Shown piece by piece: positions 26,663 through 33,651 of a DNA stretch of 33,651 bases. The DNA is taken from the NCBI GenBank assembly GCA_029551185.1, contig JAKPFY010000116.1:1-33651 (forward strand), given 5' to 3'. The notes beneath the pieces were generated by a model that was given only the letters and a program-made list of their open reading frames with translations, did not search any database and had not been told where the DNA came from. Positions within the stretch are counted from its first letter, which is position 1; the number at the start of each line of letters is the position of its first letter. The translations under genes and the position numbers were made by a program. Origin of the DNA: Bacillota bacterium. Lineage in GTDB: Bacteria > Bacillota > SHA-98 > UBA4971.

Positions 26663-26680
26663 TTGTGAGAGCGTTCACAA
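26663..26680. promoter_or_regulatory. Rex-type redox operator
   Basis: TTGTGAGAGCGTTCACAA matches the Rex consensus TTGTGAANNNNTTCACAA at 13 of 14 defined bases. It starts 8 bp after the -10 box, over the transcription start, where bound Rex would block the promoter until NADH/NAD+ rises. Match seen; binding inferred. Confidence 0.75.
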
Positions 26681-26899
26681 ATTGAAAACTCAACAGCGAC
26701 ATTGAAAAGTGAATAGTGGCGTGTGTTCCTGCGGGGAGGGGCAAGGTCCCTGAACTTTAGGGATTCGATTGGCGAAATCGAGCGTAGCTTGTGTAGGCTG
26801 CGTTTGTGCAATATTTTACAGCATTAGCTGAAACCGGATACCTGAGAGTTAACCTCCGATCAAAGCCCGTCCTCCGCGACGGGCTTTACACATTTATAC
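26681..26899 (+). ncRNA. Structured 5' leader with terminator-like hairpin (candidate cis-regulatory RNA)
   Basis: About 250 nt separate the expected start from the first ATG. Three small hairpins follow one another: 26747-26751 with 26759-26763, 26765-26770 with 26776-26781, and 26783-26788 with 26797-26802. A 10-bp stem AAAGCCCGTC/GACGGGCTTT (26862-26871 with 26878-26887) stands just before the ribosome binding site. Its T-run is short (TTTACACATTT). It matches no riboswitch I recognise. Confidence 0.4.
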
Positions 26900-26912
26900 A
26901 GGAGGGTGGAAG

Positions 26913-27203
26913 ATGAACGGCAACAAGGATATCGGTTCTAAGGGCCCTGCCCAGACAGACGCCAGAAGGATTGCTGTGGTTGGGATTGTGGTTACTGACA
27001 GGTTAAAGACCGCCCCTAAGGTCAACCAAGTACTCAGCGACTACGCCCACATAATCATCGGACGAATGGGCATTCCCTACAGAGACCGCGGTGTTTCCGT
27101 GATTGCGTTGATAGTGGATGGGGACACTGACACACTTGGGGCAATGACCGGAAAACTTGGGAGTATCCCTGGGGTGAGAGTGAGAACCGCCATCACAGTG
27201 TAG
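26913..27203 (+). CDS. TM1266-type iron-only hydrogenase system regulator (ACT-like small protein)
   Basis: 96 aa. After an 18-residue variable start, the ferredoxin-like ACT fold is visible (IAVVGIVVTDRL ... ISVIALIVDGDTDTLGAMTGKLGSIPGVRVRTAI). This small family is found beside HydE/F/G genes, and its role in hydrogenase control is inferred from linkage rather than proven. CAGGAGGGTGG gives a strong ribosome binding site for ATG 26913. It is the first gene of the operon; hydE follows after 50 nt. Confidence 0.88.
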   Translation: MNGNKDIGSKGPAQTDARRIAVVGIVVTDRLKTAPKVNQVLSDYAHIIIGRMGIPYRDRGVSVIALIVDGDTDTLGAMTGKLGSIPGVRVRTAITV

Positions 27204-27253
27204 TAGACTTAGGCTTCTGCGGGGGAGCAGTGGGAACACCGGGGTGAGAGCCT

Positions 27254-28513
27254 ATGACAACCGTTAGAAGGCAGGCAGAAATCAAAATTGACGGGCGGTA
27301 CCAAGAAGTGCTGGGAAGGATCGCCCAGGGGCGCGCTTGCGAACCCCAGGACATCGGTTTGCTATTGTCACCCGATACGAGCAAAGCCGAGTCCGCCCTG
27401 TTTCGGGCTGCTCACAATGCCAGGCTGGCAAATGTGGGCTCCACGGTTCATGTAAGGGGAATCATCGAGTTTTCCAACTACTGCAGGCAGGACTGTCTCT
27501 ATTGCGGCTTAAGGCGCAGCAATACAAGACTTGCGAGATACAGGATGACCCCTGAGCAGATTGTACAAGCGGCTAAAGCGGCACTTAGAGTCCATAAGTT
27601 CGGCACGTTTGTGCTCCAGTCAGGCGAAGATCCTGGCTATCCTGCAGATGCCCTAGCGTACGTAGTGAGAGCTATCAAGCAATTAGGGTCTGCCGTGACC
27701 TTAAGCGTGGGGCAGAGGCCTTACGAAGACTATGAATTGTGGAGGAAGGCCGGGGCCGACCGGTTCCTGCTGAAGTTCGAGACTTCTGACCCTTACCTTT
27801 TCAAAGAACTAAACCCCAGCACCACGTTGGATGAGCGTTTAGAGTGCCTGATGAACCTGAGGAAACTGGGATACCAGATTGGTACCGGGATCATCCTGGG
27901 GTTACCGGGCCAGACAAGGGAAATGGTCATAGGTGACCTCATTCTCCTTAAGCAGCTTGACCCCGAGATGGTGAGCATAGGGCCGTTTATACCCCATCCT
28001 GACACGCCTTTGGGGAAGTCTTTCCCGGGCGCTAACGCTGACCTTGACCCCGAAAACCTTGTCCGGTCTACTTGGCGGACGGTGGCATTAGGCCGCTTGA
28101 TGGTGCCTTTGGCCCACATTCCTGCGACTACTGCATTAGGGGTTATCGGCAAGGGTTCAAGAGGCTGGGTTGACTGGGCTAAGGAGTACGTCATGGAGAT
28201 ATTCGGTGAGATGGCTGGTGAGATGGCGGGTGACAAAGGCGGGCCCGCGTTTCAGGAGTTGACCCGGCATTGGAAGGACCCCAGGGCGGTTGCGCTTACA
28301 TGCGGCGCCAACGTGATCATGCCCGACGTCACCCCCAAGGTGTTCAGGGATTCGTATGAGATATATCCCGGCAAAGCCGGGTCAGACGGCGACGAACTTG
28401 CAGGTACCGTAGAAAGCATTAGGGCGATGCTTAGAAGTTTGGGTATGTCGATTGATCCGGGAAGGGGCGACAGCCCCAAACCTTGGTTTGCATCAGCAAA
28501 CGGTGCTTCTTAG
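27254..28513 (+). CDS. hydE: [FeFe]-hydrogenase H-cluster maturation radical SAM enzyme HydE
   Basis: Radical SAM enzyme with the cluster motif C77-x3-C81-x2-C84 (CRQDCLYC) in a TIM-barrel core. The product helps build the dithiomethylamine-bridged 2Fe unit. At 419 aa it is longer than usual (about 350): residues about 300-341 form an insertion (WVDWAKEYVMEIFGEMAGEMAG...) between the conserved IPATTALG and CGANVIMPDVTP, and there is a C-terminal tail. The repeated GEMA in the insertion suggests slippage growth. GGGGTGAGAG precedes ATG 27254. It is co-transcribed with hydG downstream. Confidence 0.93.
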   Translation: MTTVRRQAEIKIDGRYQEVLGRIAQGRACEPQDIGLLLSPDTSKAESALFRAAHNARLANVGSTVHVRGIIEFSNYCRQDCLYCGLRRSNTRLARYRMTPEQIVQAAKAALRVHKFGTFVLQSGEDPGYPADALAYVVRAIKQLGSAVTLSVGQRPYEDYELWRKAGADRFLLKFETSDPYLFKELNPSTTLDERLECLMNLRKLGYQIGTGIILGLPGQTREMVIGDLILLKQLDPEMVSIGPFIPHPDTPLGKSFPGANADLDPENLVRSTWRTVALGRLMVPLAHIPATTALGVIGKGSRGWVDWAKEYVMEIFGEMAGEMAGDKGGPAFQELTRHWKDPRAVALTCGANVIMPDVTPKVFRDSYEIYPGKAGSDGDELAGTVESIRAMLRSLGMSIDPGRGDSPKPWFASANGAS

Positions 28514-28625
28514 TTGCGTCTTGGAGATGTTGAAGGCGGCTTTGGTATCGGTAAGAAGGAATACCGAATACCGGCAGGTAGAAGTGTCAACAGGCGATTT
28601 GATGAAACAGAGAGGAGTGTCTGTG

Positions 28626-30032
28626 GTGAGGAATGGGCGTCAAACAGCCACTTTCATAGATGAGCAAAAGATAGTAGAGGCGTTGGAGGCGGGCAAGCGG
28701 TACAGCCCTTCAGCCGTAAGGGATGTTGTAGCCAAATCCCTTGAGCTTAAGGGGCTTGATCTAGAAGAACTGGCGGCATTGTTATGGGTGGATGACCCGG
28801 AATTGGAACACGAGGTATACAGCGCAGCACGGAAGATCAAAGAGCAGATCTACGGCAAACGGCTGGTGTTCTTTGCCCCTCTTTACGTGAGCGATTATTG
28901 CGTCAACAACTGCAAATACTGCGGGTACAAGGCGAGCAACCGGTATCCCAGGCGCAAGCTGACCATGGAGGAAATCAGCCAGGAGGTCAAGGTAATACTT
29001 GACATGGGACATAAACGCATCGCCCTTGAAGCGGGCGAAGATCCGGTCAATTGCCCCATCGAATACATCGTAGAAGCTATGGATCAAGTCTATGCGACCA
29101 CTTCAGGCAATTCCAGCATAAGGCGGATTAATGTGAACATAGCCGCCACCACCGTCGATGAATACAAGATGCTCAAAGATGCGGGCATCGGCACGTATGT
29201 GCTGTTTCAGGAAACCTACCACCGGGAAACTTACAAGAAGATGCACTCAGGCCCCAAGGCGGATTACGACTGGCACACCACTGCCATGGACAGGGCGTTT
29301 GCTGCAGGTATTGACGACGTAGGGCTTGGCGTGCTGTTTGGGCTGTATGACTGGCGGTTTGAAACCGTGGGCTTGCTTATGCACGCTCAATATTTGGATA
29401 AGACGTACGGGGTAGGGCCTCACACCATTTCCTTCCCCAGGTTACGTCCGGCTTGCGGTATCTCACTAGACAATTTCCCTCATCTTGTCAGCGACGATGA
29501 GTTCAAGCGGATTGTAGCCTCTTTGCGTTTAGCCGTCCCCTATACAGGCATGATCTTGTCGACCAGAGAGGAGCCGGTGTTCAGGGAAGAAGTAATCGCA
29601 CTGGGTATTTCCCAGATAAGCGCCGGGTCCATGGTGGGTGTAGGCGAATACAGCGCCAAGGCGGCAGCAGGCGGCCAGGCAGACATCCCCCAGTTTGACG
29701 TAGGCGATCACAGGAGCTTAGACCATATCATCTACGATCTCCTGCCCGACGGATACATCCCTAGCTTCTGCACTGCGTGTTACCGTATGGGCAGGACTGG
29801 CGAGAACTTCATGGGCCTTGCCAAGAGTGCCCATATACACGAGATGTGCCAACCTAATGCCATCCTCACGTTCCAGGAATACTTGTGCGACTACGCATCA
29901 GCTGAAACCAGGGAGAGGGCGATCCCGGCCATCGAGAAGGCGCTCATGGAAATTGAGAACGAAGCCCTCAGGAAGGAATGCATTAACAGGCTTGAGCGGA
30001 TCAAGGCAGGAGAGCGGGATTTGTACTTCTAA
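28626..30032 (+). CDS. hydG: [FeFe]-hydrogenase H-cluster maturation radical SAM tyrosine lyase HydG
   Basis: 468 aa, standard length. The radical SAM motif C92-x3-C96-x2-C99 (CVNNCKYC) and the C-terminal second cluster motif C382-x2-C385-x22-C408 are both intact. HydG cleaves tyrosine to give the CO and cyanide ligands of the H-cluster. The frame is open from 28452, overlapping hydE, but those 58 residues are not family-like; GTG 28626 with AGAGGAG at 28610-28616 gives the normal N-terminus. It lies 112 nt after hydE and 71 nt before hydF. Confidence 0.95.
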   Translation: MRNGRQTATFIDEQKIVEALEAGKRYSPSAVRDVVAKSLELKGLDLEELAALLWVDDPELEHEVYSAARKIKEQIYGKRLVFFAPLYVSDYCVNNCKYCGYKASNRYPRRKLTMEEISQEVKVILDMGHKRIALEAGEDPVNCPIEYIVEAMDQVYATTSGNSSIRRINVNIAATTVDEYKMLKDAGIGTYVLFQETYHRETYKKMHSGPKADYDWHTTAMDRAFAAGIDDVGLGVLFGLYDWRFETVGLLMHAQYLDKTYGVGPHTISFPRLRPACGISLDNFPHLVSDDEFKRIVASLRLAVPYTGMILSTREEPVFREEVIALGISQISAGSMVGVGEYSAKAAAGGQADIPQFDVGDHRSLDHIIYDLLPDGYIPSFCTACYRMGRTGENFMGLAKSAHIHEMCQPNAILTFQEYLCDYASAETRERAIPAIEKALMEIENEALRKECINRLERIKAGERDLYF

Positions 30033-30103
30033 CTCCGACCGCTGCGAGATGCTCGCGGGGTGTATGAGCTGGTACAGGATGATCCAGTGAGGAGGAAAAC
30101 AGG

Positions 30104-31540
30104 ATGAGCTTGAACAGGACTCCCAGGGCTAACCGGGTTCACATAGGCATTTTCGGAAGACGTAACGCAGGCAAATCCAGCCTGATAAATGCAATCACAG
30201 GCCAGGACATAGCTTTGGTTTCCGATACCCCTGGCACTACCACTGACCCTGTGTACAAGTCTATGGAGCTGCCCGGGGCGGGACCGGTGGTGTTCATCGA
30301 TACACCCGGGTTAGACGACGAGGGAAATCTGGGACAGGCAAGGGTCCGGAGGGCTGCGAGGATACTGGAGCGCACCGATGTTGCCGTGCTGGTAGTCGAT
30401 CCTGTTGCCGGACTTGGGGAGACTGAGGAGGCACTGCTTGAGGCGGTGATGGCTAAAGCGATACCACTAGTTACGGTGGTTGCCAAGCAAGACACTTGGA
30501 CAGATGCATCTTGTCTGGAAGATGTGCGGGCCAAGGTCCAAGCGATCCTCAGCCAGAAGACCCAAGCCGGCCCTCAAGCAGCCATCATCGGGCGAGCCGA
30601 TCAAGCAGCCCAAGTAGCCAAATTGAAAGCCCAGCCACATGTCCAGTCAGAAGCCCAGCCGGAAGCCCAGTCACCAGCCCCACCCCTGGCGGGGCCTGAA
30701 ATCGGGGAGGCAGGTTCAAAGGCCAGGATTAAAGCCAAGAGTACTTCCCGGAAGGCAGCATCTGAACCAATGGTCTTGGGAGTGAGTGCCGTCACTGGGG
30801 AAGGAGTCAGGGAACTTGTCCTTAGGCTGACCCAGCTCATCAATCACCGATTCGCCGATGCAGAACCTGCCATTGTAGGAGATCTGCTTGAGCCAGGGGA
30901 CACTGTATTCTTGGTTGTCCCTTTGGACCTGCAGGCTCCCAAAGGCAGGTTAATCCTGCCCCAGGTTCAAGTGATAAGGGACCTCTTGGATCACGATTGC
31001 ACAGCCGTTATGGTGAAAACCGGATATCTCGCAGATGCTTTGGAAAACTCCAAACAGCCGCCTGCCTTGGTAATCACGGATTCGCAGGTGTTTGGCGAAG
31101 TGGATGCCGTATTGCCCCAGAATATCCCGCTTACGTCGTTCTCGATTCTGTTTGCCAGATATAAGGGGGACCTGGTGGAACTTGCCAGAGGTGCCCGGGC
31201 GCTAGCCGGGCTTAAGCCTTACGATAAGGTGCTCATTGCTGAAGCATGCACCCATCATCCCATCGCCGATGACATCGGTACGGTCAAAATTCCAAGATGG
31301 CTTGAGGAAAAAGTCGGGGGGCCCCTGGAGTTTTCTTGGCAAAGGGGTGCTGATTACCGCGAAGATCTCAGTCAATACAAGGTCATAATCCATTGCGGAG
31401 GGTGTATGCTCAACAGGCGGGCCATGTGGTCCAGAATAGAAGCTGCCAAAGCTGCAGGGGTTCCGATCACCAACTACGGGATGACCATCGCATATACTAG
31501 GGGAATATTAGAGAGAGCCTTGGAACCGTTTGACCTGTAG
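30104..31540 (+). CDS. hydF: [FeFe]-hydrogenase H-cluster maturation GTPase HydF
   Basis: 478 aa (usual about 400). GTPase domain: G1 GRRNAGKS at 18-25, then DTPGTTTDP and DTPGLDDEG. The C-terminal 4Fe-4S scaffold motif is intact: C382-x-H384 and H430-C431-x2-C434. Two departures: the G4 motif is AKQD where NKxD is expected, and residues about 152-222 between G4 and G5 are an Ala/Gln/Pro/Lys-rich low-complexity insertion. HydF carries the 2Fe precursor and delivers it to the hydrogenase. AGGAGG lies 8 nt before ATG 30104. It is the last gene of the operon; no normal terminator follows, only the dyad array from 31606. Confidence 0.94.
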   Translation: MSLNRTPRANRVHIGIFGRRNAGKSSLINAITGQDIALVSDTPGTTTDPVYKSMELPGAGPVVFIDTPGLDDEGNLGQARVRRAARILERTDVAVLVVDPVAGLGETEEALLEAVMAKAIPLVTVVAKQDTWTDASCLEDVRAKVQAILSQKTQAGPQAAIIGRADQAAQVAKLKAQPHVQSEAQPEAQSPAPPLAGPEIGEAGSKARIKAKSTSRKAASEPMVLGVSAVTGEGVRELVLRLTQLINHRFADAEPAIVGDLLEPGDTVFLVVPLDLQAPKGRLILPQVQVIRDLLDHDCTAVMVKTGYLADALENSKQPPALVITDSQVFGEVDAVLPQNIPLTSFSILFARYKGDLVELARGARALAGLKPYDKVLIAEACTHHPIADDIGTVKIPRWLEEKVGGPLEFSWQRGADYREDLSQYKVIIHCGGCMLNRRAMWSRIEAAKAAGVPITNYGMTIAYTRGILERALEPFDL

Positions 31541-31873
31541 GACTGCAGGAATGGTACATGTAGTCTGCCAATGTACCTCTTGTAAAGATGGAAAGCTGAG
31601 GAGACGGTGCACGGAGTGCACCATTTTGACCCTTGGGGGAGCGAAAAACCCGGAAATTGGTGCACGCAGTGCACTATTTTAGCCCTGAAGGCACCGGGAA
31701 CCCAGAAAATCGGTGCACGTGATGCACCATTTAAGCGGAAAATATCCTGAGAGTCCGGGAAAATGGTGCACCAGGTGCACCATTTCCAGCCAAATCCCTG
31801 AAGAAAGAGAAAGTAATGGTCCACAGAGTACACCATATCCACTAAAACGCTGGTACACGTTGAGGAGATCCGA
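31541..31873. other. Non-coding region between hydF and tRNA-Val
   Basis: Occupied mostly by the 53-bp dyad array. Open frames across it are not credible: the period is not a multiple of three, and no frame has a ribosome binding site. Confidence 0.7.
31606..31834. repeat. Five-unit 53-bp tandem array of 17-bp dyads
   Basis: Palindromes of the form GGTGCACnnnGTGCACC start at 31606, 31659, 31712, 31765 and 31818, every interval exactly 53 bp. Units 1 and 4 have perfect 7-bp arms; 2, 3 and 5 have small changes. Each is followed by ATTT (ATAT in the last). The 36-bp intervals are related to each other (units 1 and 2 match at 23 of 36) but diverged, so this is a decayed tandem repeat in which the dyad is best kept. 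A weak extra unit (GGTACAT) occurs in phase at 31553. Confidence 0.9.
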
Positions 31874-31902
31874 TTGCCTGCCGTACGATATTTTGGTATA
31901 CT
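31874..31902 (+). promoter_or_regulatory. Promoter of tRNA-Val
   Basis: TTGCCT (31874-31879), 17-bp spacer, TATACT (31897-31902), 25 bp before the tRNA. A 7-bp inverted repeat CGTACGA (31882-31888) / TCGTACG (31906-31912) brackets the -10 box. Confidence 0.75.
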
Positions 31903-31927
31903 GTTTCGTACGAAGACAATTTGAGGT

Positions 31928-32002
31928 GGGGACTTAGCTCAGCGGTAGAGCGTTCGGTTCACATCCGAAAGGTCACAGGTTCAAACCCTGTAGTCCCCAC
32001 CA
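31928..32002 (+). tRNA. tRNA-Val (CAC)
   Basis: 75 nt with acceptor GGGGACT/AGTCCCC, anticodon loop TTCACAT between TTCGG and CCGAA, T-loop TTCAAAC, encoded CCA. A single gene with its own promoter. Confidence 0.95.
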
Positions 32003-32432
32003 TCCAAGTCCTCTCTTTGCTCCTAATATGATTTGGATGTTATTTGCCCGGTGTATCACTTTCCCGGTGCTTTCCTCAAGACCTAAACGCACATTTAGTT
32101 TGTCAAAGGGTGCCTTGACCACCCTTTGACTGTGGGTTGTTGGCTGAACCTGTGTGCCTATCCGTGTTTGCTGGATCTCCACATGAACCGCGGACATCCT
32201 TTTTCCATGCACACCTTTCTTCTGATTTGGAAACCGCTCATGTTGATTTCTTTGTGGCTGCCGGGGGATTGGGTCGTATTCCTCTTGGATTAGGAACCGC
32301 CCGAGCCTCAAATACTAAGCGGAGGAGTTAAATCCCGCTATCTAGAGTGGGTGATTCTAAGCCGCTTGCGGCCGGTGACAAGACCTAGGCCTGAGCGCTC
32401 GATGTAAGGCAAGGGAAAGGACGGGTATCTAC
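32003..32432. other. Gene-free stretch downstream of tRNA-Val
   Basis: 430 bp without a gene I can support. A perfect 11-bp hairpin GTCAAAGGGTG/CACCCTTTGAC (32102-32112 with 32120-32130) is followed by TGTGGGTTGTTGG rather than a T-run. A minus-strand frame (31973-32311) runs into the tRNA and resembles no family I recognise. This could be a decayed insertion beside the tRNA; no att-like repeat of the tRNA end was found. Confidence 0.4.
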
Positions 32433-33651
32433 ATGAAGAGGAAAACATTCTTGACGGCATTGGCGGTGATTTTTGCCGCAGTGTGCCTTGTATACCTGGC
32501 GTCAGCCCGGACTGAAGCTGAAGGCATAACCCGGGTAGTCTTGCCCCCGGGGTACAGGATAGAGCGGTACATAAGCGGGCTCACGTTTCCCACCGCGGTA
32601 ACCTGGGACGAGTCCGGCGTCATGTACGTAAGTGAGGCAGCGGTAAGTGCTGGCGAAGGTGAGCAGGGCATAGCGGCTGTGGGAGGGGACGGCGGGCAGG
32701 TTCAAGGCAGGATTGTGCGGGTAGCACCTGATGTATATGAAGTAGTGGTTGACGGTCTTAACGCCCCGGTTACAGATGTGAAAATCCGGTACGGTAAAAT
32801 CTACATTGCCCACAGGGATTGTGTGTCGGTCATCGAAACCGGCACAGACTTTTCGGAACCGAAAGCAAGCCTTGGAGAACCCGCATCTACTGCGGAACAG
32901 GCCGGGGACCAGCCGGGGCAAGCAGACAGGTTCGGCAGGTTCACGCGCACCGACTTGCTGCAAGGATTGCCCTTTGGGGACCACTTCACAGGCGAAATCG
33001 CCTTCGGCCCCGACGGAAGTATCTATGTGGGACATGGTACGGTTACCAATTCAGGGGTTGTGGGTGAGGACAACTTCCAGAGAGGTTGGGCGGCATCTTT
33101 CCCTGAAATGCACGATGTGCCTCCAATGGACGTTGTGCTTTCCGGGATGAATTTCACTTCCCGGGATCCTAGGACCAGCAATCCTTTCGATAATGCGGTA
33201 ACCGGAGGGTTCTTGCCCTTTGGCACGCAATCAACACCTGGACAGAAGATTTCCGGGAAATCTCAGGCCAGCGGCGTGATCTACAGGATTTCCGAAAATG
33301 AAAACCATGCGCAGGTATACGCGTGGGGGCTGAGAAACCCCTTTGGAATTGGGTTTGCCCCTGACGGCAGGCTGATTGCCATAGACCAGGGCTACCAAGA
33401 CAGGGGGTCCCGCTCCGTCGCTAACGCACCGGATCCTGTCTATGAGGTAAAGCAAGGTGCCTGGTACGGTTGGCCTGATTATGCCGCCGGGGAATCCATC
33501 ACAGACCCCAAATTCAAGCCGTCGGCCAAGCACGCCCCGTTGGCCAACCTGCTCCAGGAGCATCCCAAACTTGAGAAACCCTTAGCGGTGTTTCAGCCCG
33601 GAACAGGGCTTATGAAATTCGGATTTGCCCCTGAGATCTTCGATCCCTCAC
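32433..33651 (+). CDS. Exported glucose/sorbosone dehydrogenase-like beta-propeller protein (3' end outside window)
   Basis: 406 codons are open from ATG 32433 to the window edge. Residues 1-26 form a Sec-type signal (KRK, then a hydrophobic core, cleavage likely after LASA); the Cys at position 18 is in a poor lipobox context. The mature part has the blades of the PQQ glucose/L-sorbosone dehydrogenase (GSDH) family: LPPGYRIERYISGLTFPTAVTWDESGVMYVSE, TGEIAFGPDGSIYVGHGTVTNSGVV, YAWGLRNPFGIGFAPDGRL and GAWYGWPDY. A Gln/Gly/Ala-rich insertion lies at about residues 68-90 and another at 140-170. It may oxidise a sugar outside the membrane, or be a catalytically silent propeller. AAAGGA is 11 nt upstream of the start. 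Confidence 0.82.
   Translation, partial: MKRKTFLTALAVIFAAVCLVYLASARTEAEGITRVVLPPGYRIERYISGLTFPTAVTWDESGVMYVSEAAVSAGEGEQGIAAVGGDGGQVQGRIVRVAPDVYEVVVDGLNAPVTDVKIRYGKIYIAHRDCVSVIETGTDFSEPKASLGEPASTAEQAGDQPGQADRFGRFTRTDLLQGLPFGDHFTGEIAFGPDGSIYVGHGTVTNSGVVGEDNFQRGWAASFPEMHDVPPMDVVLSGMNFTSRDPRTSNPFDNAVTGGFLPFGTQSTPGQKISGKSQASGVIYRISENENHAQVYAWGLRNPFGIGFAPDGRLIAIDQGYQDRGSRSVANAPDPVYEVKQGAWYGWPDYAAGESITDPKFKPSAKHAPLANLLQEHPKLEKPLAVFQPGTGLMKFGFAPEIFDPS

Larger units (their letters stand above)
26452..26912. other. Control region of the hydrogenase-maturation operon
   Basis: 461 bp without a gene. The second half holds the promoter, Rex-like operator and structured leader listed separately; the first 170 bp show nothing clear. 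Confidence 0.7.

Noticed and set aside
26663-26899. 6S RNA or a known riboswitch class
   Set aside because: There is no long closing stem between the ends as in 6S RNA, and I see no signature of AdoCbl, SAM, THF, glycine or c-di-GMP aptamers.
31606-31834. CRISPR array
   Set aside because: Repeats are only 17 bp and themselves palindromic, intervals are all exactly 36 bp and related to each other, and no cas gene is near.
31474-31842. Minus-strand open frame with repeated WCTxCT motifs
   Set aside because: The repeats come from the 53-bp DNA array; the period is not a multiple of three and there is no start signal.
31973-32311. Minus-strand open frame of 112 codons
   Set aside because: It runs into tRNA-Val, has no ribosome binding site and matches no family I know.

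Overview
The window looks like chromosomal DNA of an anaerobic, endospore-forming Bacillota (clostridial or Limnochordia-like). The signs are the order tig-clpP-clpX-lon, a ytfI/ytfJ-like sporulation pair, [FeFe]-hydrogenase maturation genes behind a Rex-type operator, strong AGGAGG ribosome binding sites with frequent TTG/GTG starts, and tRNA genes with encoded CCA. The species cannot be named from sequence alone.

Region 1 (1-7725, plus strand) is an imino-acid module. Five tightly overlapping genes encode a split, multi-subunit flavin/iron-sulfur dehydrogenase of the hydroxyproline/proline dehydrogenase - sarcosine oxidase type. They are followed by a DUF885 metallopeptidase-like protein, a Cys/Cys proline racemase/4-hydroxyproline epimerase and an M24 'pita-bread' hydrolase with an altered metal site. 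The inferred job is breakdown of proline- or hydroxyproline-containing peptides and oxidation of the D-imino acid. A second, inverted DUF885 paralogue (7851-9521) lies between two related hairpin elements (7731-7784 and 9641-9697). Then come a membrane-anchored Clp-fold protease (9764-10633) and a GH42 beta-galactosidase on the minus strand (10720-12942). Coding sequence in this left part is visibly AT-richer than to the right.

Region 2 (13120-13739) is a cluster of seven tRNA genes (Gly, Arg, His, Arg, Gln, Lys, Leu) behind one promoter.

Region 3 (14138-20458) is the conserved proteostasis block: trigger factor, ClpP, ClpX, terminator, Lon, terminator.

Region 4 (20837-26451) holds a GNAT acetyltransferase, a strong hairpin terminator, a minus-strand pair (HAD phosphatase, then prolyl oligopeptidase) and the DUF2953/YtfJ-like pair.

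Region 5 (26626-31540) is the [FeFe]-hydrogenase maturation operon: sigma-A promoter, Rex-like operator, a structured leader of about 250 nt, a TM1266-type small protein, HydE, HydG and HydF. HydE and HydF carry unusual insertions. No hydrogenase structural gene is in the window.

Region 6 (31541-33651) starts with the most striking non-coding signal: five 17-bp dyads at exactly 53-bp intervals. A tRNA-Val with its own promoter follows, then a gene-poor stretch and the 5' part of an exported glucose/sorbosone dehydrogenase-like beta-propeller that runs off the window.
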